Counted from the first letter of the stretch, positions 8,579-18,035 are shown. The stretch: 64,000 nucleotides of DNA from Nitrospina sp052156635 (GCF_052156635.1 NZ_JBQKUO010000004.1:186001-250000); one strand, 5' to 3'. Numbers and translations: made by a program. The notes: generated by a model not told the origin, from the sequence alone.

Positions 8579-9226
8579 ATGTCCTCCGCCGTCATTGAAA
8601 AAACCCGGAAGTTTGCACAATCGTTTTTCGCGGACGACGGCTCCGGTCACGATTGGTGGCACGTCCACCGGGTGTGGCAGATGGCCTGCAAACTGGCCGA
8701 CGCCGAGGGCGCCGACCGTACGGTTGTGGAGATCGCCGCCCTCCTGCACGATGTCGCCGACTGGAAACTGGGAAACGGCGAAGAACAGCAGGGTTACGAA
8801 ACCATCCGCAACCTTCTCAAGGACGATCTGCCTGAGGAGACAGTGGAACGGGTGTGCGACATCATCTCCAAAGTCTCCTACAAAGGAGCCGGGGTGACGA
8901 CGCCCGTGGATTGCCTGGAAGGTCAGTGCGTGCAGGATGCGGACCGTCTGGACGCCATCGGCGCTGTGGGCATCGCCCGCGCCTTTGCCTACGGGGGAAA
9001 CAGGAACCGGCTGATCCACGACCCGGCGCAGGAGCCGGTGCTTCATCAGAGCTTCGGCGAATACAAAAAAAACAAGGGACCCTCGATCAATCACTTTTAT
9101 GAAAAACTGCTGCTGCTCAAGGACCGCATGAACACCGCGACGGCCCGTGCCCTGGCCGAGGAGCGGCATCGCTTTATGGAACAGTATCTGCAACAGTTTT
9201 TCGGAGAATGGGATGGAAACCTCTAG
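8579..9226 (+). CDS. HD-domain phosphohydrolase
   Basis: The 215-residue protein has the HD-superfamily metal ligands: HDWWHVHRV near residue 22, LLHDVADWK near residue 58 and a later QDADRLDAIGAVGIARAF segment. This matches the YedJ-like family of small uncharacterised HD hydrolases, probably acting on a nucleotide or related phosphate ester. It is divergent from the ECF gene. Its last 14 bases overlap the start of the sirtuin gene, so the two are very likely co-translated. The true substrate is unknown. Confidence 0.82.
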   Translation: MSSAVIEKTRKFAQSFFADDGSGHDWWHVHRVWQMACKLADAEGADRTVVEIAALLHDVADWKLGNGEEQQGYETIRNLLKDDLPEETVERVCDIISKVSYKGAGVTTPVDCLEGQCVQDADRLDAIGAVGIARAFAYGGNRNRLIHDPAQEPVLHQSFGEYKKNKGPSINHFYEKLLLLKDRMNTATARALAEERHRFMEQYLQQFFGEWDGNL

Positions 9227-10046
9227 CCAACTCCTTCGTTGTGCCAAAGTGCTTTCGATGGCCAACTCGATTTTGATCCTGACAAGCGCCGGCATGAGTG
9301 CCGACTCCAACATCCCCACCTTTCGAGACAAGGAGGGGTACTGGAAGAATTTTCCTCCGTTCAAATCCAAGGGACTGGAAGCGCAGGACCTGGCCAACCC
9401 GTGGGCGTTCGAACACGAGCTGGAACACGCCTGGGCATTTTATGAATGGCGACGGCGCAACGCCGATGAAAACCGGCCGCACCCCGGTTACCACATTCTC
9501 AACCGCTGGGTGGACGAGGTGTTTGAAAACGCTTTCATCCACACCACCAACACCGACGGGTATCATCTCCGCTCCGGAGCCCCGGTCGACAAGGTGAAGG
9601 AAGTCCACGGTTCCATGTGGCGACTGCAGTGCACGCGCCCGTGCTGTGACGATTTCTGGGACGAACCCGCGGTGCCGCTTTGCGGGCTCGATTATGACAC
9701 CATGAAGGCGTCGAACTTTCCGCTGTGTCCTCAATGCGGCGCGGTGGCGCGTCCGCACATCCTCATGTTCGGCGACGCGCAGTACACCGGGCACCCGGAG
9801 CAGGATGTCAATTTTTCGCGCTTCATTAAAAACCCGGTGGACGCAGTGCTGTTGATTGGAAGTTCCGGTGCAGTGCCCACCAACGATTACCTGGCCATGC
9901 ATTTCCGCGACCAGGGTGCGCCGGTGGTCAACATCAATCTCGACCCTTCCGCCAATGCCCTGTTGCGCACAGAATTCATGCTGGAGATGCCCGGTAAAGC
10001 TGCATTGGAGGCGCTCGATCAGGCCATCGCCTCTTTGAGAAACTGA
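9213..10046 (+). CDS. Sirtuin (SIR2-family NAD-dependent protein deacylase)
   Basis: The 277-residue protein contains the NAD-binding LTSAGMSADSNIPTFRD segment near residue 25, the TNTDG motif, a catalytic-position His in KEVHGSMW, and a zinc site made from CTRPCC and CPQCG. It also has RPHILMFGD and the GSSGAVPTNDY loop. These are the landmarks of catalytic sirtuins, which remove acyl groups from lysine using NAD. I chose the ATG at 9213 because a GGAG site lies 6 bases upstream; a longer in-frame start would lie deep in the HD gene. The overlap with the HD hydrolase suggests a functional pair linked to nucleotide or NAD metabolism, which is inference. Confidence 0.88.
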   Translation: METSSQLLRCAKVLSMANSILILTSAGMSADSNIPTFRDKEGYWKNFPPFKSKGLEAQDLANPWAFEHELEHAWAFYEWRRRNADENRPHPGYHILNRWVDEVFENAFIHTTNTDGYHLRSGAPVDKVKEVHGSMWRLQCTRPCCDDFWDEPAVPLCGLDYDTMKASNFPLCPQCGAVARPHILMFGDAQYTGHPEQDVNFSRFIKNPVDAVLLIGSSGAVPTNDYLAMHFRDQGAPVVNINLDPSANALLRTEFMLEMPGKAALEALDQAIASLRN

Positions 10047-10121
10047 TTTCTCTCCATTGCGCGGGCTAAATAAAAAATAGAAAGAACATCCTCAAATTAC
10101 GGGGGTCCGGAATGGGAAATT

Positions 10122-10151
10122 TTGGCGTATCTTCATGTCGGAAAATATAGT
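10122..10151 (+). promoter_or_regulatory. Putative promoter of the DUF1566 gene
   Basis: TTGGCG (10122-10127) and TATAGT (10146-10151) are 18 bases apart, 64 bases before the next start codon. The -10 box matches five of six consensus bases. Confidence 0.42.
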
Positions 10152-10215
10152 ATTCTTTGCCAAATTCGATGAATCACCCTGAATAATCGTTTCATTCCCT
10201 CAAGGAGTTGGCACA

Positions 10216-10854
10216 ATGCGTATTCTGGCAATCGGATTGATTCTCTGGTTTTCCATGGTGTCTTTGGTCTGGGCGGATTGCACCAAGGAGGAAGTGTGTT
10301 CCATGATGAAAACCATGGGCCATTTTGACATATTGAATCAATGCCCGAATGCCGCCCCGTTGCTGGTCGAGTGCAAAAAGGTGTCCGAAACCCGATTGGA
10401 GGAACTCCCGACTCCCAAGTTTGTAGAAAACGGGGATGGCACGGTCAAGGACACGGTCAACAATCTGGAATGGCTGCAAGCCGGAATCCGCGACAAAAAG
10501 TACTCCCTGAAGGAAGCGGAAGACCTGGCATTGACTGCACAGCAGTCGGGCAAGACCGGGTGGCGGGTTCCGACTTTACCAGAGCTCAAAACTCTGTTGT
10601 ATAATGAGAGAGTCGCAAACGTCAGTGGACAAAAGGCATGGATCAACCCCATATTCGATGATGGACGCGGGCACTATTACTGGACCTCCACCACCTGCGA
10701 GAAAGTATCCGTGGTGGAAGACCGGTATCAGAAAAAAATGTGCCAGCAGGGTGAACAAGGCGCATGGTTGATCCATTTTAATATCGGTGCTATTTTCTGG
10801 CACCACACCACCGCCAAAAACTATTATGTGTGGCTGGTCCGAAATAACGAATAG
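10216..10854 (+). CDS. Secreted DUF1566 (Lcl C-terminal-like) domain protein
   Basis: The 212-residue protein begins with a short signal peptide ending near the Ala/Asp at 20-22 (VSLVWADC). A Cys-containing segment follows, then a domain of about 140 residues with the DUF1566 hallmarks: GDGTVKDTVNNLEW, WRVPTLPELKTL, YYWTST and a closing YVWLVRN. Such domains occur in secreted and surface proteins with a C-type lectin-like fold; their ligands are mostly unknown. The start has AAGGAG upstream. The gene stands alone between the sirtuin and a CBS protein. Confidence 0.75.
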   Translation: MRILAIGLILWFSMVSLVWADCTKEEVCSMMKTMGHFDILNQCPNAAPLLVECKKVSETRLEELPTPKFVENGDGTVKDTVNNLEWLQAGIRDKKYSLKEAEDLALTAQQSGKTGWRVPTLPELKTLLYNERVANVSGQKAWINPIFDDGRGHYYWTSTTCEKVSVVEDRYQKKMCQQGEQGAWLIHFNIGAIFWHHTTAKNYYVWLVRNNE

Positions 10855-11054
10855 TCCCTCCCCTTCTCAGACGGGCTTGCTTTCGACCCCGGGAAGATCC
10901 GTTCCTGTTGTATCGTTTCCCGCCCTCCCCCTTAATCAAAACCTGTATTTCATTCAACGTTTTCAGTCATACAAAAAACCCTGCCTGAATACGGCACATC
11001 TTAAACACCAGCGCAGGGTTCATCGCTCCTTCAACTTTTGCAAAGGAGGATCCC

Positions 11055-11465
11055 ATGACAGATATTCTTGAAGAAGTCGGAAACTTCATGTCGTCCCCGG
11101 TACTGCGCATCGATTCGGATGCCTCGGTTCAGGACGCGGCGATACTGATGGAACAGAGCCACGTCGGCAGTCTGATAATCGAACAGTATGGAGAAGACAT
11201 CGGTATTCTGACCGAGAGGGATTTCACCCAGAAGGTTCTGTCGAAGGGAAAAAATCCGGAAGAAATCAAGGCCGCCGAGATCATGAGTTCGCCGATCAAA
11301 AGCATGGACCGCTTCATGCCGATCGAAGAGGCCAACCGGTACATGCAGAAAAATAAAATCCGGCACCTGGGAATCACGGATGACGACAAGATTGTGGGCA
11401 TCCTTTCCATCAAGGATCTGGTTGGCTACTATTCGAAAGATTTCAAGGTCCGGGAAGATTATTAA
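11055..11465 (+). CDS. CBS-domain pair protein
   Basis: The 136-residue protein consists almost entirely of two CBS motifs: FMSSPVLRIDSDASVQDAA with GILTERDFTQKV, then IMSSPIKSMDRFMPIEEA with GILSIKDLVGYY. A CBS pair (Bateman module) usually binds adenosine nucleotides and reports energy state, but stand-alone copies have varied or unknown targets. A strong AAAGGAGGA site precedes the ATG. It is 9 bases upstream of selO and probably co-transcribed with it. Confidence 0.85.
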   Translation: MTDILEEVGNFMSSPVLRIDSDASVQDAAILMEQSHVGSLIIEQYGEDIGILTERDFTQKVLSKGKNPEEIKAAEIMSSPIKSMDRFMPIEEANRYMQKNKIRHLGITDDDKIVGILSIKDLVGYYSKDFKVREDY

Positions 11466-11474
11466 GGAAAGCTG

Positions 11475-12962
11475 TTGCAGACTCTGGAGACACTGAATTT
11501 TCAAAACCGGTTCGTCCGCCTGGGCGGGGAGTTTTACCAGTACAAGCCCCCCACTCCTGTGTCGAACCCGTTTCCCGTGGCCAAAAATCCGGACGTCGCC
11601 GGTCTGCTGGACCTCGATATTCAGGAATTCGAACGGCCTGAATTCTGGCAGCACTTCGGCGGCAACCGGATGTTGCCCGGAGCCCAGCCTCTGGCGATGG
11701 TGTATTCGGGTTTCCAGTTCGGCAGCTACAATCCGCAACTGGGCGACGGACGCGGGCTTTTGCTGGGGGAAGTCCAGAACCAACAGGACGAGTTCTGGGA
11801 TGTGTACCTCAAGGGGTGTGGTCAGACGCGGTTTTGCCGCGGCTTTGACGGACGCGCCACCTTGCGCTCCTCCATCCGCGAATACCTGTGCGGGGAGGCC
11901 ATGGCCGGCCTCGGCATCCCCACCACCCGCGCCCTTGCGTTGGTCGGCATTCAAGAGCTGGTCCAGCGCGAATTGCCGGAACCCGCCGCGGTGCTGGTGC
12001 GCGTCGCCCGGACGCACATTCGCTTCGGCAACTTCGATTACTTCCACTACACCAACCGGCCGGAAAAGGTCACCGAACTCGCCGATCACGTCATCCACCA
12101 TTATTTTCCGCAGCTGAAACCGGCCCCGGACAAATACGCCCAACTGTTCGGACAGGTGGTGGACAAAACAGCCTGGATGATCGCGTGCTGGCAGTCCGTC
12201 GGCTTCGCCCACGGTGTCATGAACACGGACAACATGTCGATCCTGGGCGAGACGTTCGACTACGGCCCCTTTGGTTTCATGGACCGCTACAACCCGATGT
12301 TCATCCCCAATCACTCGGACATCCACGGACGATACGCTTATGCCCAGCAACCGCAGATCGGCCACTGGAACCTGGCCAAGCTGGGCGAAACGCTGACTCA
12401 CCTGGTCGAGCCCGAACGATTGCAGAAAGAGCTGGAACAGTACGCCGCCCGCTTCAACCACTACAACCGTACGATGATGGGACGGAAACTGGGATTGAGT
12501 GTGCTCGACTCCGAGTTCGACAACCTGGTCAGTGGATTGATCCAGCTCCTCTCCCGGCACAAACCGGACCACACCAACTTTTTCCGAGCCCTTTCAGGGT
12601 TCCGTTGCGGCACCCTCGACGCCCTGCGCACGTATTTCCCCAACAACCCCGACGAACTTGACGGGTGGCTGGATCGGTACACGCGCCTGCTGGAGCGGGA
12701 GGACATCTCCCCCGAAGAGCAGAGGGAAGAGATGGACGCCGTCAACCCCAAATTCATCCTGCGCAACTACCTTGCACAGCAGGCCATCGACCGGGCCCTC
12801 AAGGAAAATGATTATTCGGAAATCGAACGGCTTCGGGTTATCCTGAAGCACCCCTTCGGGGACCAGCCGGAGTTGTTCCGGGAATGGGGCATCGATCCCG
12901 AACACTACGCAAGCGACACACCGGAACCTTACCTCGGCATGCAGGTCAGCTGTTCCGCGTGA
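11475..12962 (+). CDS. selO: SelO/YdiU family protein adenylyltransferase
   Basis: The 495-residue protein has the SelO pseudokinase fold. Recognisable segments include RLGGEFYQY and PPTPVSNPFP at the N-terminus, SGFQFGSYNPQLGDGRG, the YLKGCGQTRFCRGFDGR and SSIREYLCGEAM segments, GVMNTDNMSILGETFDYG, and a C-terminal QVSCSA. Family members transfer AMP to Ser/Thr/Tyr of target proteins and respond to redox stress. The C-terminal Cys lies where eukaryotic homologues carry selenocysteine. The start is TTG, supported by AAGGA six bases upstream and by the family N-terminus beginning within 10 residues. Confidence 0.9.
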   Translation: MQTLETLNFQNRFVRLGGEFYQYKPPTPVSNPFPVAKNPDVAGLLDLDIQEFERPEFWQHFGGNRMLPGAQPLAMVYSGFQFGSYNPQLGDGRGLLLGEVQNQQDEFWDVYLKGCGQTRFCRGFDGRATLRSSIREYLCGEAMAGLGIPTTRALALVGIQELVQRELPEPAAVLVRVARTHIRFGNFDYFHYTNRPEKVTELADHVIHHYFPQLKPAPDKYAQLFGQVVDKTAWMIACWQSVGFAHGVMNTDNMSILGETFDYGPFGFMDRYNPMFIPNHSDIHGRYAYAQQPQIGHWNLAKLGETLTHLVEPERLQKELEQYAARFNHYNRTMMGRKLGLSVLDSEFDNLVSGLIQLLSRHKPDHTNFFRALSGFRCGTLDALRTYFPNNPDELDGWLDRYTRLLEREDISPEEQREEMDAVNPKFILRNYLAQQAIDRALKENDYSEIERLRVILKHPFGDQPELFREWGIDPEHYASDTPEPYLGMQVSCSA

Positions 12963-13041
12963 GGCCCGCGAAACCATTTCACATCGATCAGCGTTCTATC
13001 CGCGCGGCATTGCAGGGCCGTTGCAAGAAAGGATTCACTGT

Positions 13042-13275
13042 ATGCTCATGTTTGAAGGTGAGATCACACATATCAAGGTTCCGCCCAATAAGGCGGAGTA
13101 TGAGAGGGACCTCGAGATCTGGATCGACGAGACCAGCAACGAATTCGAAATCACGCTGGATTTGAATACGTTCCAGAAGAACGGGTTCCAGGTGGGCGAC
13201 AAGCTGACCATCAAAATCGAGAAGCAGGCGGATTTCGATTCCCTCGCCCGCGACTTTTTCAAGGAAAACCAGTGA
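13042..13275 (+). CDS. Small conserved-looking protein of unknown function
   Basis: This 77-residue acidic protein has alternating beta-like segments (MLMFEGEITHIKV, FEITLDLNTF, GDKLTIKIEK) and no signal peptide or membrane segment. AAAGGA lies 8 bases before the ATG at 13042, which decides this start over an in-frame TTG at 13021. It sits between selO and thiL on the same strand, 28 bases before thiL. I do not recognise the family. Confidence 0.6.
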   Translation: MLMFEGEITHIKVPPNKAEYERDLEIWIDETSNEFEITLDLNTFQKNGFQVGDKLTIKIEKQADFDSLARDFFKENQ

Positions 13276-13303
13276 CAGCGGATACCCGTACCCGGGGCAG
13301 GCA

Positions 13304-14329
13304 ATGGACCTCGATCGCTTGGGCGAGTTCGGGCTGATCGCCCGGCTGGCCTCCCACATACCCCATCGGTCGCGACGTGTTGTGAAAGGCATCGGCGACG
13401 ACTGCGCGGTGTATTCCCAACCCGGGGGCAACTACCTGGTGGTGACCGCCGATGCGCTGATCGAAACCGTTCATTTCGACCTCAACACCACCACACCCGA
13501 GCAACTGGGCTGGAAAACGGTCGCGGTCAACGCCAGCGATGTGGCGGCGATGGGCGCGGCGCCACGCTTTGCCGTCCTCACCCTGGGTATTCCCAAAGCC
13601 ACAAAGGTGAACTTCCTCGACCGGCTTTACAAGGGACTCGGCCGCGCCTGTGAGGCGTTCGGGCTGGACCTCCTGGGCGGAGATACGGTGTCCACACCCG
13701 AACACTGGATGTTGAGTTTGACGATGGTGGGGGAAACCCACAAAAAGCGTCTGTTCACCCGCAAGGGGGCCAAACCAGGCGATGCCATCGTGATGACCGG
13801 CACCGTCGGCGACTCCGCTCTTGGCCTTCAGATCCTGCAATCCCCGGATAAAAAATGGTCCGGGAGCACCGCTGACCGCAAACACCTCATCAAACGGCAC
13901 CTCGAGCCCACAGCCCGCGTGAAGGAAGCCACCAGACTGGCGAAATCCAGGTTGCGGGTGACGTCGATGATCGACGTGAGTGACGGACTGGCGCAGGACC
14001 TGGGCCACCTGCTTAGCGCCTCCGAAGTCGGGGGGGAGCTTTGGGAGACCGCTCTGCCACTCAGTAAACCCTTTGAAAAAACATGCATTAAAAACGGTTT
14101 GGAGGCTGGAGAACTGGCTCTCGGGGGTGGGGAGGACTATGAATTGTTATTTACATTAAAATCTGAAGATGTTAAAAAATTGATGGGGTCGTTTGTTAAT
14201 TACGGAACGCCTGTGACTCAAATCGGAGAGATCACGGCCCGCCAAGGGGTCACTTGGGTCCGCACCAACGGACGCCGCCAAACTCTCCGAAAGCCTGCGG
14301 GATTCAATCACTTTAAAGAAAATGGTTGA
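13304..14329 (+). CDS. thiL: Thiamine-monophosphate kinase
   Basis: The 341-residue protein makes thiamine diphosphate from thiamine monophosphate and ATP in the cytoplasm. It opens with the family LGEFGLIARL and GIGDDCAVY motifs, which bind metal and nucleotide. It continues with ADALIETVHFD, NASDVAAMGA, LLGGDTV and IDVSDGLAQDL, and has the C-terminal GGGEDYELLFT motif. Length is typical for ThiL. No other thiamine biosynthesis gene or TPP riboswitch is adjacent. Confidence 0.93.
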   Translation: MDLDRLGEFGLIARLASHIPHRSRRVVKGIGDDCAVYSQPGGNYLVVTADALIETVHFDLNTTTPEQLGWKTVAVNASDVAAMGAAPRFAVLTLGIPKATKVNFLDRLYKGLGRACEAFGLDLLGGDTVSTPEHWMLSLTMVGETHKKRLFTRKGAKPGDAIVMTGTVGDSALGLQILQSPDKKWSGSTADRKHLIKRHLEPTARVKEATRLAKSRLRVTSMIDVSDGLAQDLGHLLSASEVGGELWETALPLSKPFEKTCIKNGLEAGELALGGGEDYELLFTLKSEDVKKLMGSFVNYGTPVTQIGEITARQGVTWVRTNGRRQTLRKPAGFNHFKENG

Positions 14330-14410
14330 ACCACGGCCTCATCCCTTGCGGGAACGCATCTCCCGGGCTCAGGCAATGAGTTCCGGCCTTTTGGGGGCAT
14401 AAAAAAACTT

Positions 14411-15712
14411 TTGGACGAGTCATCGATATTACCCCGGTCCGTCATACTGATCACTTTACTGGGGCTTTCCGGATTCTTCGCGGCGTGCGAAGCGGCTTTC
14501 TTTTCCCTCAACACCGCTCAAGTCGCCTCTCTCAAAGACCAACACGGACGGACAGGGAACCTGGTCAGCGACTTGCTGCAAACGCCCCGCGAACTGCTTA
14601 TCACCATTTACATCGGCAATGAGCTGGTCAACATCGGTGTGTCCGCACTGGCCACCTCCATTGCCCTGACGATTTTTGGCGACATGGGTGTCGCCATCGC
14701 CATCGGGATCGGCACCTTCCTCATCCTGCTGTTCGGTGAAATCCTGCCGAAATCCATGGCCCTCAACTTTGCGGAGCGGTTCGCCCTGCTCGCGGCGTTT
14801 CCCCTCAAAGTGTTCGCTTACCTGGTCCAACCCATCCAGAAGCCTTTCGTGCGCTTTGCCCAGAAAGTCATCACCTACCTGGGCGTCCCGACCTTTGAAG
14901 AAGAAGGCATCATCACCGATGCGGATTTTCGCGCCATGGTGAAGATCGGCGAGGGCGAGGGCATCATCGACGCCGAGGAAGGCGAACTGATTCACAACGT
15001 CATCGAATTCGGGCAGAAGACCGTGGGGGAGATCATGACGCCCAAGATCGACATGTTCTACATCACGGTGAACCAGAAGATGGACGAGATCCTGCCCCAG
15101 ATCATCGAAAACTTTTATTCCCGCGTTCCGGTTTTCGAAGAGGACGAAGAAACCCTGGTCGGTGTGCTGTTGACCAAGGATTTGGCCAACTTCCGGCAAC
15201 TGCCGCCGGAAAAATTCAATCTCAAAAACATCGCCAAGCCGGCACTCACCGTGCCCGCGTCCAAGAACCTGAAAGACATGCTGAAGAATTTCCGCAAGTC
15301 GCAACGCCACATGGCCATCGTGCTGGACGAATACGGAAGCATCGACGGGCTGGTCACACTGGAGGACGTTCTGGAGGAGCTGGTGGGTGAGATTGACAGC
15401 GAAATGCGCCGGGAGGAAAGCTTCATACACAAGATCACGGAAAAACGGTACCGCCTGAATGCCATGCTGAGTATCGAGGAGTTCAATAATTACTTCACCA
15501 CCTCGTTGCCCGATGAACAGTTCAACACCATTGGCGGTTTTGTATTTGGCCTGTTCGGCCGCGTTCCCCGCTCTGCGGAAACCATCAGTTTCGAGCGTTT
15601 CAAATTCCGCGTGGAGAAGATGAAAGGAGCGCGTATTTTGAGCCTTCACCTCACCGTGACCGCCACGAAAAAGCCCGAACCGAATACGGTTGAAGAGGAG
15701 GCCGCAGGCTGA
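14411..15712 (+). CDS. CNNM/CorC-type transmembrane protein with CBS pair, copy 1
   Basis: The 433-residue protein starts with a DUF21 (CNNM) membrane domain (about residues 1-185) containing several helices and the FFAACEAAFFSLN signature. Two CBS motifs follow (about 200-320; IMTPKIDMFYI and DEYGSIDGLVTLEDVLEELVGEI read through them), then a CorC_HlyC C-terminal domain (about 340-420, QFNTIGGFVFGLFGRVP). Relatives are implicated in Mg2+/Co2+ export or ion homeostasis, and older annotations call them hemolysins. The start is TTG with only a distant G-rich site upstream, so it is less certain than the body. Copy 2 follows with a 1-base overlap. Confidence 0.87.
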   Translation: MDESSILPRSVILITLLGLSGFFAACEAAFFSLNTAQVASLKDQHGRTGNLVSDLLQTPRELLITIYIGNELVNIGVSALATSIALTIFGDMGVAIAIGIGTFLILLFGEILPKSMALNFAERFALLAAFPLKVFAYLVQPIQKPFVRFAQKVITYLGVPTFEEEGIITDADFRAMVKIGEGEGIIDAEEGELIHNVIEFGQKTVGEIMTPKIDMFYITVNQKMDEILPQIIENFYSRVPVFEEDEETLVGVLLTKDLANFRQLPPEKFNLKNIAKPALTVPASKNLKDMLKNFRKSQRHMAIVLDEYGSIDGLVTLEDVLEELVGEIDSEMRREESFIHKITEKRYRLNAMLSIEEFNNYFTTSLPDEQFNTIGGFVFGLFGRVPRSAETISFERFKFRVEKMKGARILSLHLTVTATKKPEPNTVEEEAAG

Positions 15713-17142
15713 TGGACCTGGGAACCACACTGCTTCTGGTGGGCGTGTTCATTTTGCTGGAAGGTTTTTTCTCCGGTTGCGAGATCGGCATGATCTCCGT
15801 CAACCGCATTCGCATGGAACAGCTCGCCGGCGAAGGGGTGCGATCCGCCCGCCTCATCAACAAGCTCCTGCAAACACCCGAACAACTGTTCGCCATCACC
15901 TCGCTCGGAACCAATGTCTGCGTGGTCAGTTCCACCGCCGTCTTCACGAGCTACCTGGTCACGACATTTGGAAGCTGGGGGGATTTTCTTTCGATGCTCA
16001 TCATCTCCCCGTTCATCCTGTTCGCCGGGGAAATCATCCCGAAGCTCATTTTCCAGAGTCGTTCCGACGCCATCATGTCGGCGATGGTGTATCCGCTCAA
16101 CATCGTCGGCAAAATCCTGGCACCGTTCAACGCGATGTTCACTCACCTCAATGCGTTCATCTATAAAAAAATCCTCCGGCAATCGGATGTTCCCAGCTAC
16201 ACGAGGGTGAGCCGCGAACAGATCCGCCACATCTCGCATCCGGAGTCGAACACCTCCGAGCTGGAACCGGAAGAACGGGTGATGATTCACCGGATTTTCA
16301 ATTTCAGCGAGCTTACGGTGGAGCAGTGCATGGTGCCGTTGATCCAGCTCTACGCTATTTCGGACACAGCGACGGTGGAGGAAGCCAACAAGCTGGCCAT
16401 GGAATCGGGTTTTTCACGCCTGCCCGTATTTCACGAACGAATGTTCAACCTGATCGGTATCCTCAATACCTTCGACCTGTTAACGATCCCGCCGGACAAC
16501 AGTCCCATCACCGACCTGATCCGCCCGGCGTACTACATCCCACCCAACAAAAAACTCGACGACCTGTTGAAGGAACTGCAACAACGCGGCCTTCACCTGG
16601 CTATTGTTGTGGACGAACACGGCGGGTGTGTGGGCATCATCACCATTGAGGACCTGCTGGAACAGATCGTCGGAGAAATCGAGGACGAGTACGACGAGCC
16701 GCCGAAATATTATGAAAAATACGATGAAGACGGTTACCTGGTGCAGGGAGACATTGAGATCGCCATGCTCAACGAGGAACTGGACCTGGATCTGCCCGAA
16801 GGCAATTACGAAACGGTGGCGGGACTGATGATCGACAGGCTGGAGAAAATTCCCGTCGCGGGCGACCAGGTGATCGTTCAGGACTGCCGTTTGACTGTAA
16901 AAGAGGCGAGCAAGCGCAAAATCAATTCCGTCATTCTGCGCAAACTGCCGCCGGATTTCGATGCCGAAACGCAGAACGGCGAAAAGACGGGCAACGGCCA
17001 ATCAGGATCGACCGCTTCCAAAGAAAATTCCGCAGCCGTTTCGGATCCCGTTCCCCCAGCCGATACGGCTTCCATGGAAAACGACACCCCTCCCAAACAA
17101 AGCAAGCCGAAGAAATCGTTTTTTTCCTCGTCCCGTTCCTGA
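15712..17142 (+). CDS. CNNM/CorC-type transmembrane protein with CBS pair, copy 2
   Basis: The 476-residue protein repeats the layout of its upstream neighbour: a DUF21 membrane domain (GFFSGCEIGMISVN), a CBS pair (CMVPLIQLYAI, VVDEHGGCVGIITIEDLLEQ) and a CorC_HlyC domain (about 345-420, YETVAGLMIDRLEKIPVAGD). It adds a tail of about 55 residues rich in Ser, Pro, Lys and Gln that looks disordered. The tandem arrangement with overlapping stop and start suggests co-translation and possibly a heteromeric assembly. The two copies are clearly diverged, so the duplication is old. Confidence 0.87.
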   Translation: MDLGTTLLLVGVFILLEGFFSGCEIGMISVNRIRMEQLAGEGVRSARLINKLLQTPEQLFAITSLGTNVCVVSSTAVFTSYLVTTFGSWGDFLSMLIISPFILFAGEIIPKLIFQSRSDAIMSAMVYPLNIVGKILAPFNAMFTHLNAFIYKKILRQSDVPSYTRVSREQIRHISHPESNTSELEPEERVMIHRIFNFSELTVEQCMVPLIQLYAISDTATVEEANKLAMESGFSRLPVFHERMFNLIGILNTFDLLTIPPDNSPITDLIRPAYYIPPNKKLDDLLKELQQRGLHLAIVVDEHGGCVGIITIEDLLEQIVGEIEDEYDEPPKYYEKYDEDGYLVQGDIEIAMLNEELDLDLPEGNYETVAGLMIDRLEKIPVAGDQVIVQDCRLTVKEASKRKINSVILRKLPPDFDAETQNGEKTGNGQSGSTASKENSAAVSDPVPPADTASMENDTPPKQSKPKKSFFSSSRS

Positions 17143-17144
17143 AC

Positions 17145-17867
17145 TCAGAACCGCCGCATCCGTCGGATTTCCTTGTACGCTTCCTGCAACTGCAAAAACC
17201 GGATGTGCGCCAGCTCCACCTCCTCCCCTCCCAGGTGGGCGACGCGATCGGGATGATACTGCGCGGCCATTCGGCGGTACGCCCTTTTGATTTCCTCATC
17301 GGTTGCGGAAACCGGAACGCCCAGGATGCCGTACGGCGTCACCAGACTGTCCAGTGAAAACTGCTCCCGGATGCCGTTGTGCCGTTCGTGAGATACCTCC
17401 AGCAGGCGGGCCAATCCGTTGATCTCCTTTTGAGTTTCTTCGGAGAGGGAGTTTTCCACCAGCGCCACCTGGTAGGCAAGCGTTAAAAGAAGTGCGCGGT
17501 ATTTGGATTCAGAAGATTGCTTGTACTGCTCGACGATCGGCTGCAGGTCGGGATTTTTTTCGTAAGTTTCGCGGATAACACGATTGATGCCGTCGAAGTC
17601 CCCTTCGCGGTAATTGAGGTTGCGCACAAAAAACCGGTAAATGGTTTCAACCTCGCGTGGTAGAAGAGCGCCCTTGATCATGGCAATCTTCGTCATCACC
17701 ACAATGATGCAACCCACGAACACCGGCTCGTTCTTCACCCCCGGCAGGCTTTTCCGAACCAGTTTCTGAAATTTTCTGGACAGGAAATGCTGGGCCACGC
17801 CGCCCACCACTGCTCCCAGCGGCCCACCCCGCAAAAATCCCAATCCGGCACCAAACAACCACGACAT
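17145..17867 (-). CDS. DjlA-like TerB/J-domain protein
   Basis: The 240-residue protein has a Gly-rich hydrophobic N-terminus (LFGAGLGFLRGGPLGAVVGG) that may associate with the membrane. A helical TerB-like region follows (about 45-160), then a C-terminal J domain (about 172-238) with YGILGVPVSATDEEIKRAYR and an intact HPD motif in AAQYHPDRV. This matches DjlA-type co-chaperones that stimulate DnaK. It converges on the CNNM pair with two bases between stop codons. Confidence 0.83.
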   Translation of the reverse strand: MSWLFGAGLGFLRGGPLGAVVGGVAQHFLSRKFQKLVRKSLPGVKNEPVFVGCIIVVMTKIAMIKGALLPREVETIYRFFVRNLNYREGDFDGINRVIRETYEKNPDLQPIVEQYKQSSESKYRALLLTLAYQVALVENSLSEETQKEINGLARLLEVSHERHNGIREQFSLDSLVTPYGILGVPVSATDEEIKRAYRRMAAQYHPDRVAHLGGEEVELAHIRFLQLQEAYKEIRRMRRF

Positions 17868-18035
17868 AGAATCGTTTCACCCATAAATCGATCGATTGAA
17901 CTTCAGGCCCTGTATCACCATACAATAACCCGCCTTCCATTTTCACTTCAAAACGCGGAAGGCTTGATTGAGACAGGGGATACGGGTACCCTTGTCCTTC
18001 TTTAAAACTCAATCCCCACCAAATGGAGAATGCGG

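Noticed and set aside
9147..9212. Longer sirtuin form starting at 9147
   Set aside because: It would overlap the HD gene by 80 bases and has no ribosome binding site, while the ATG at 9213 has a good one and matches the family start.
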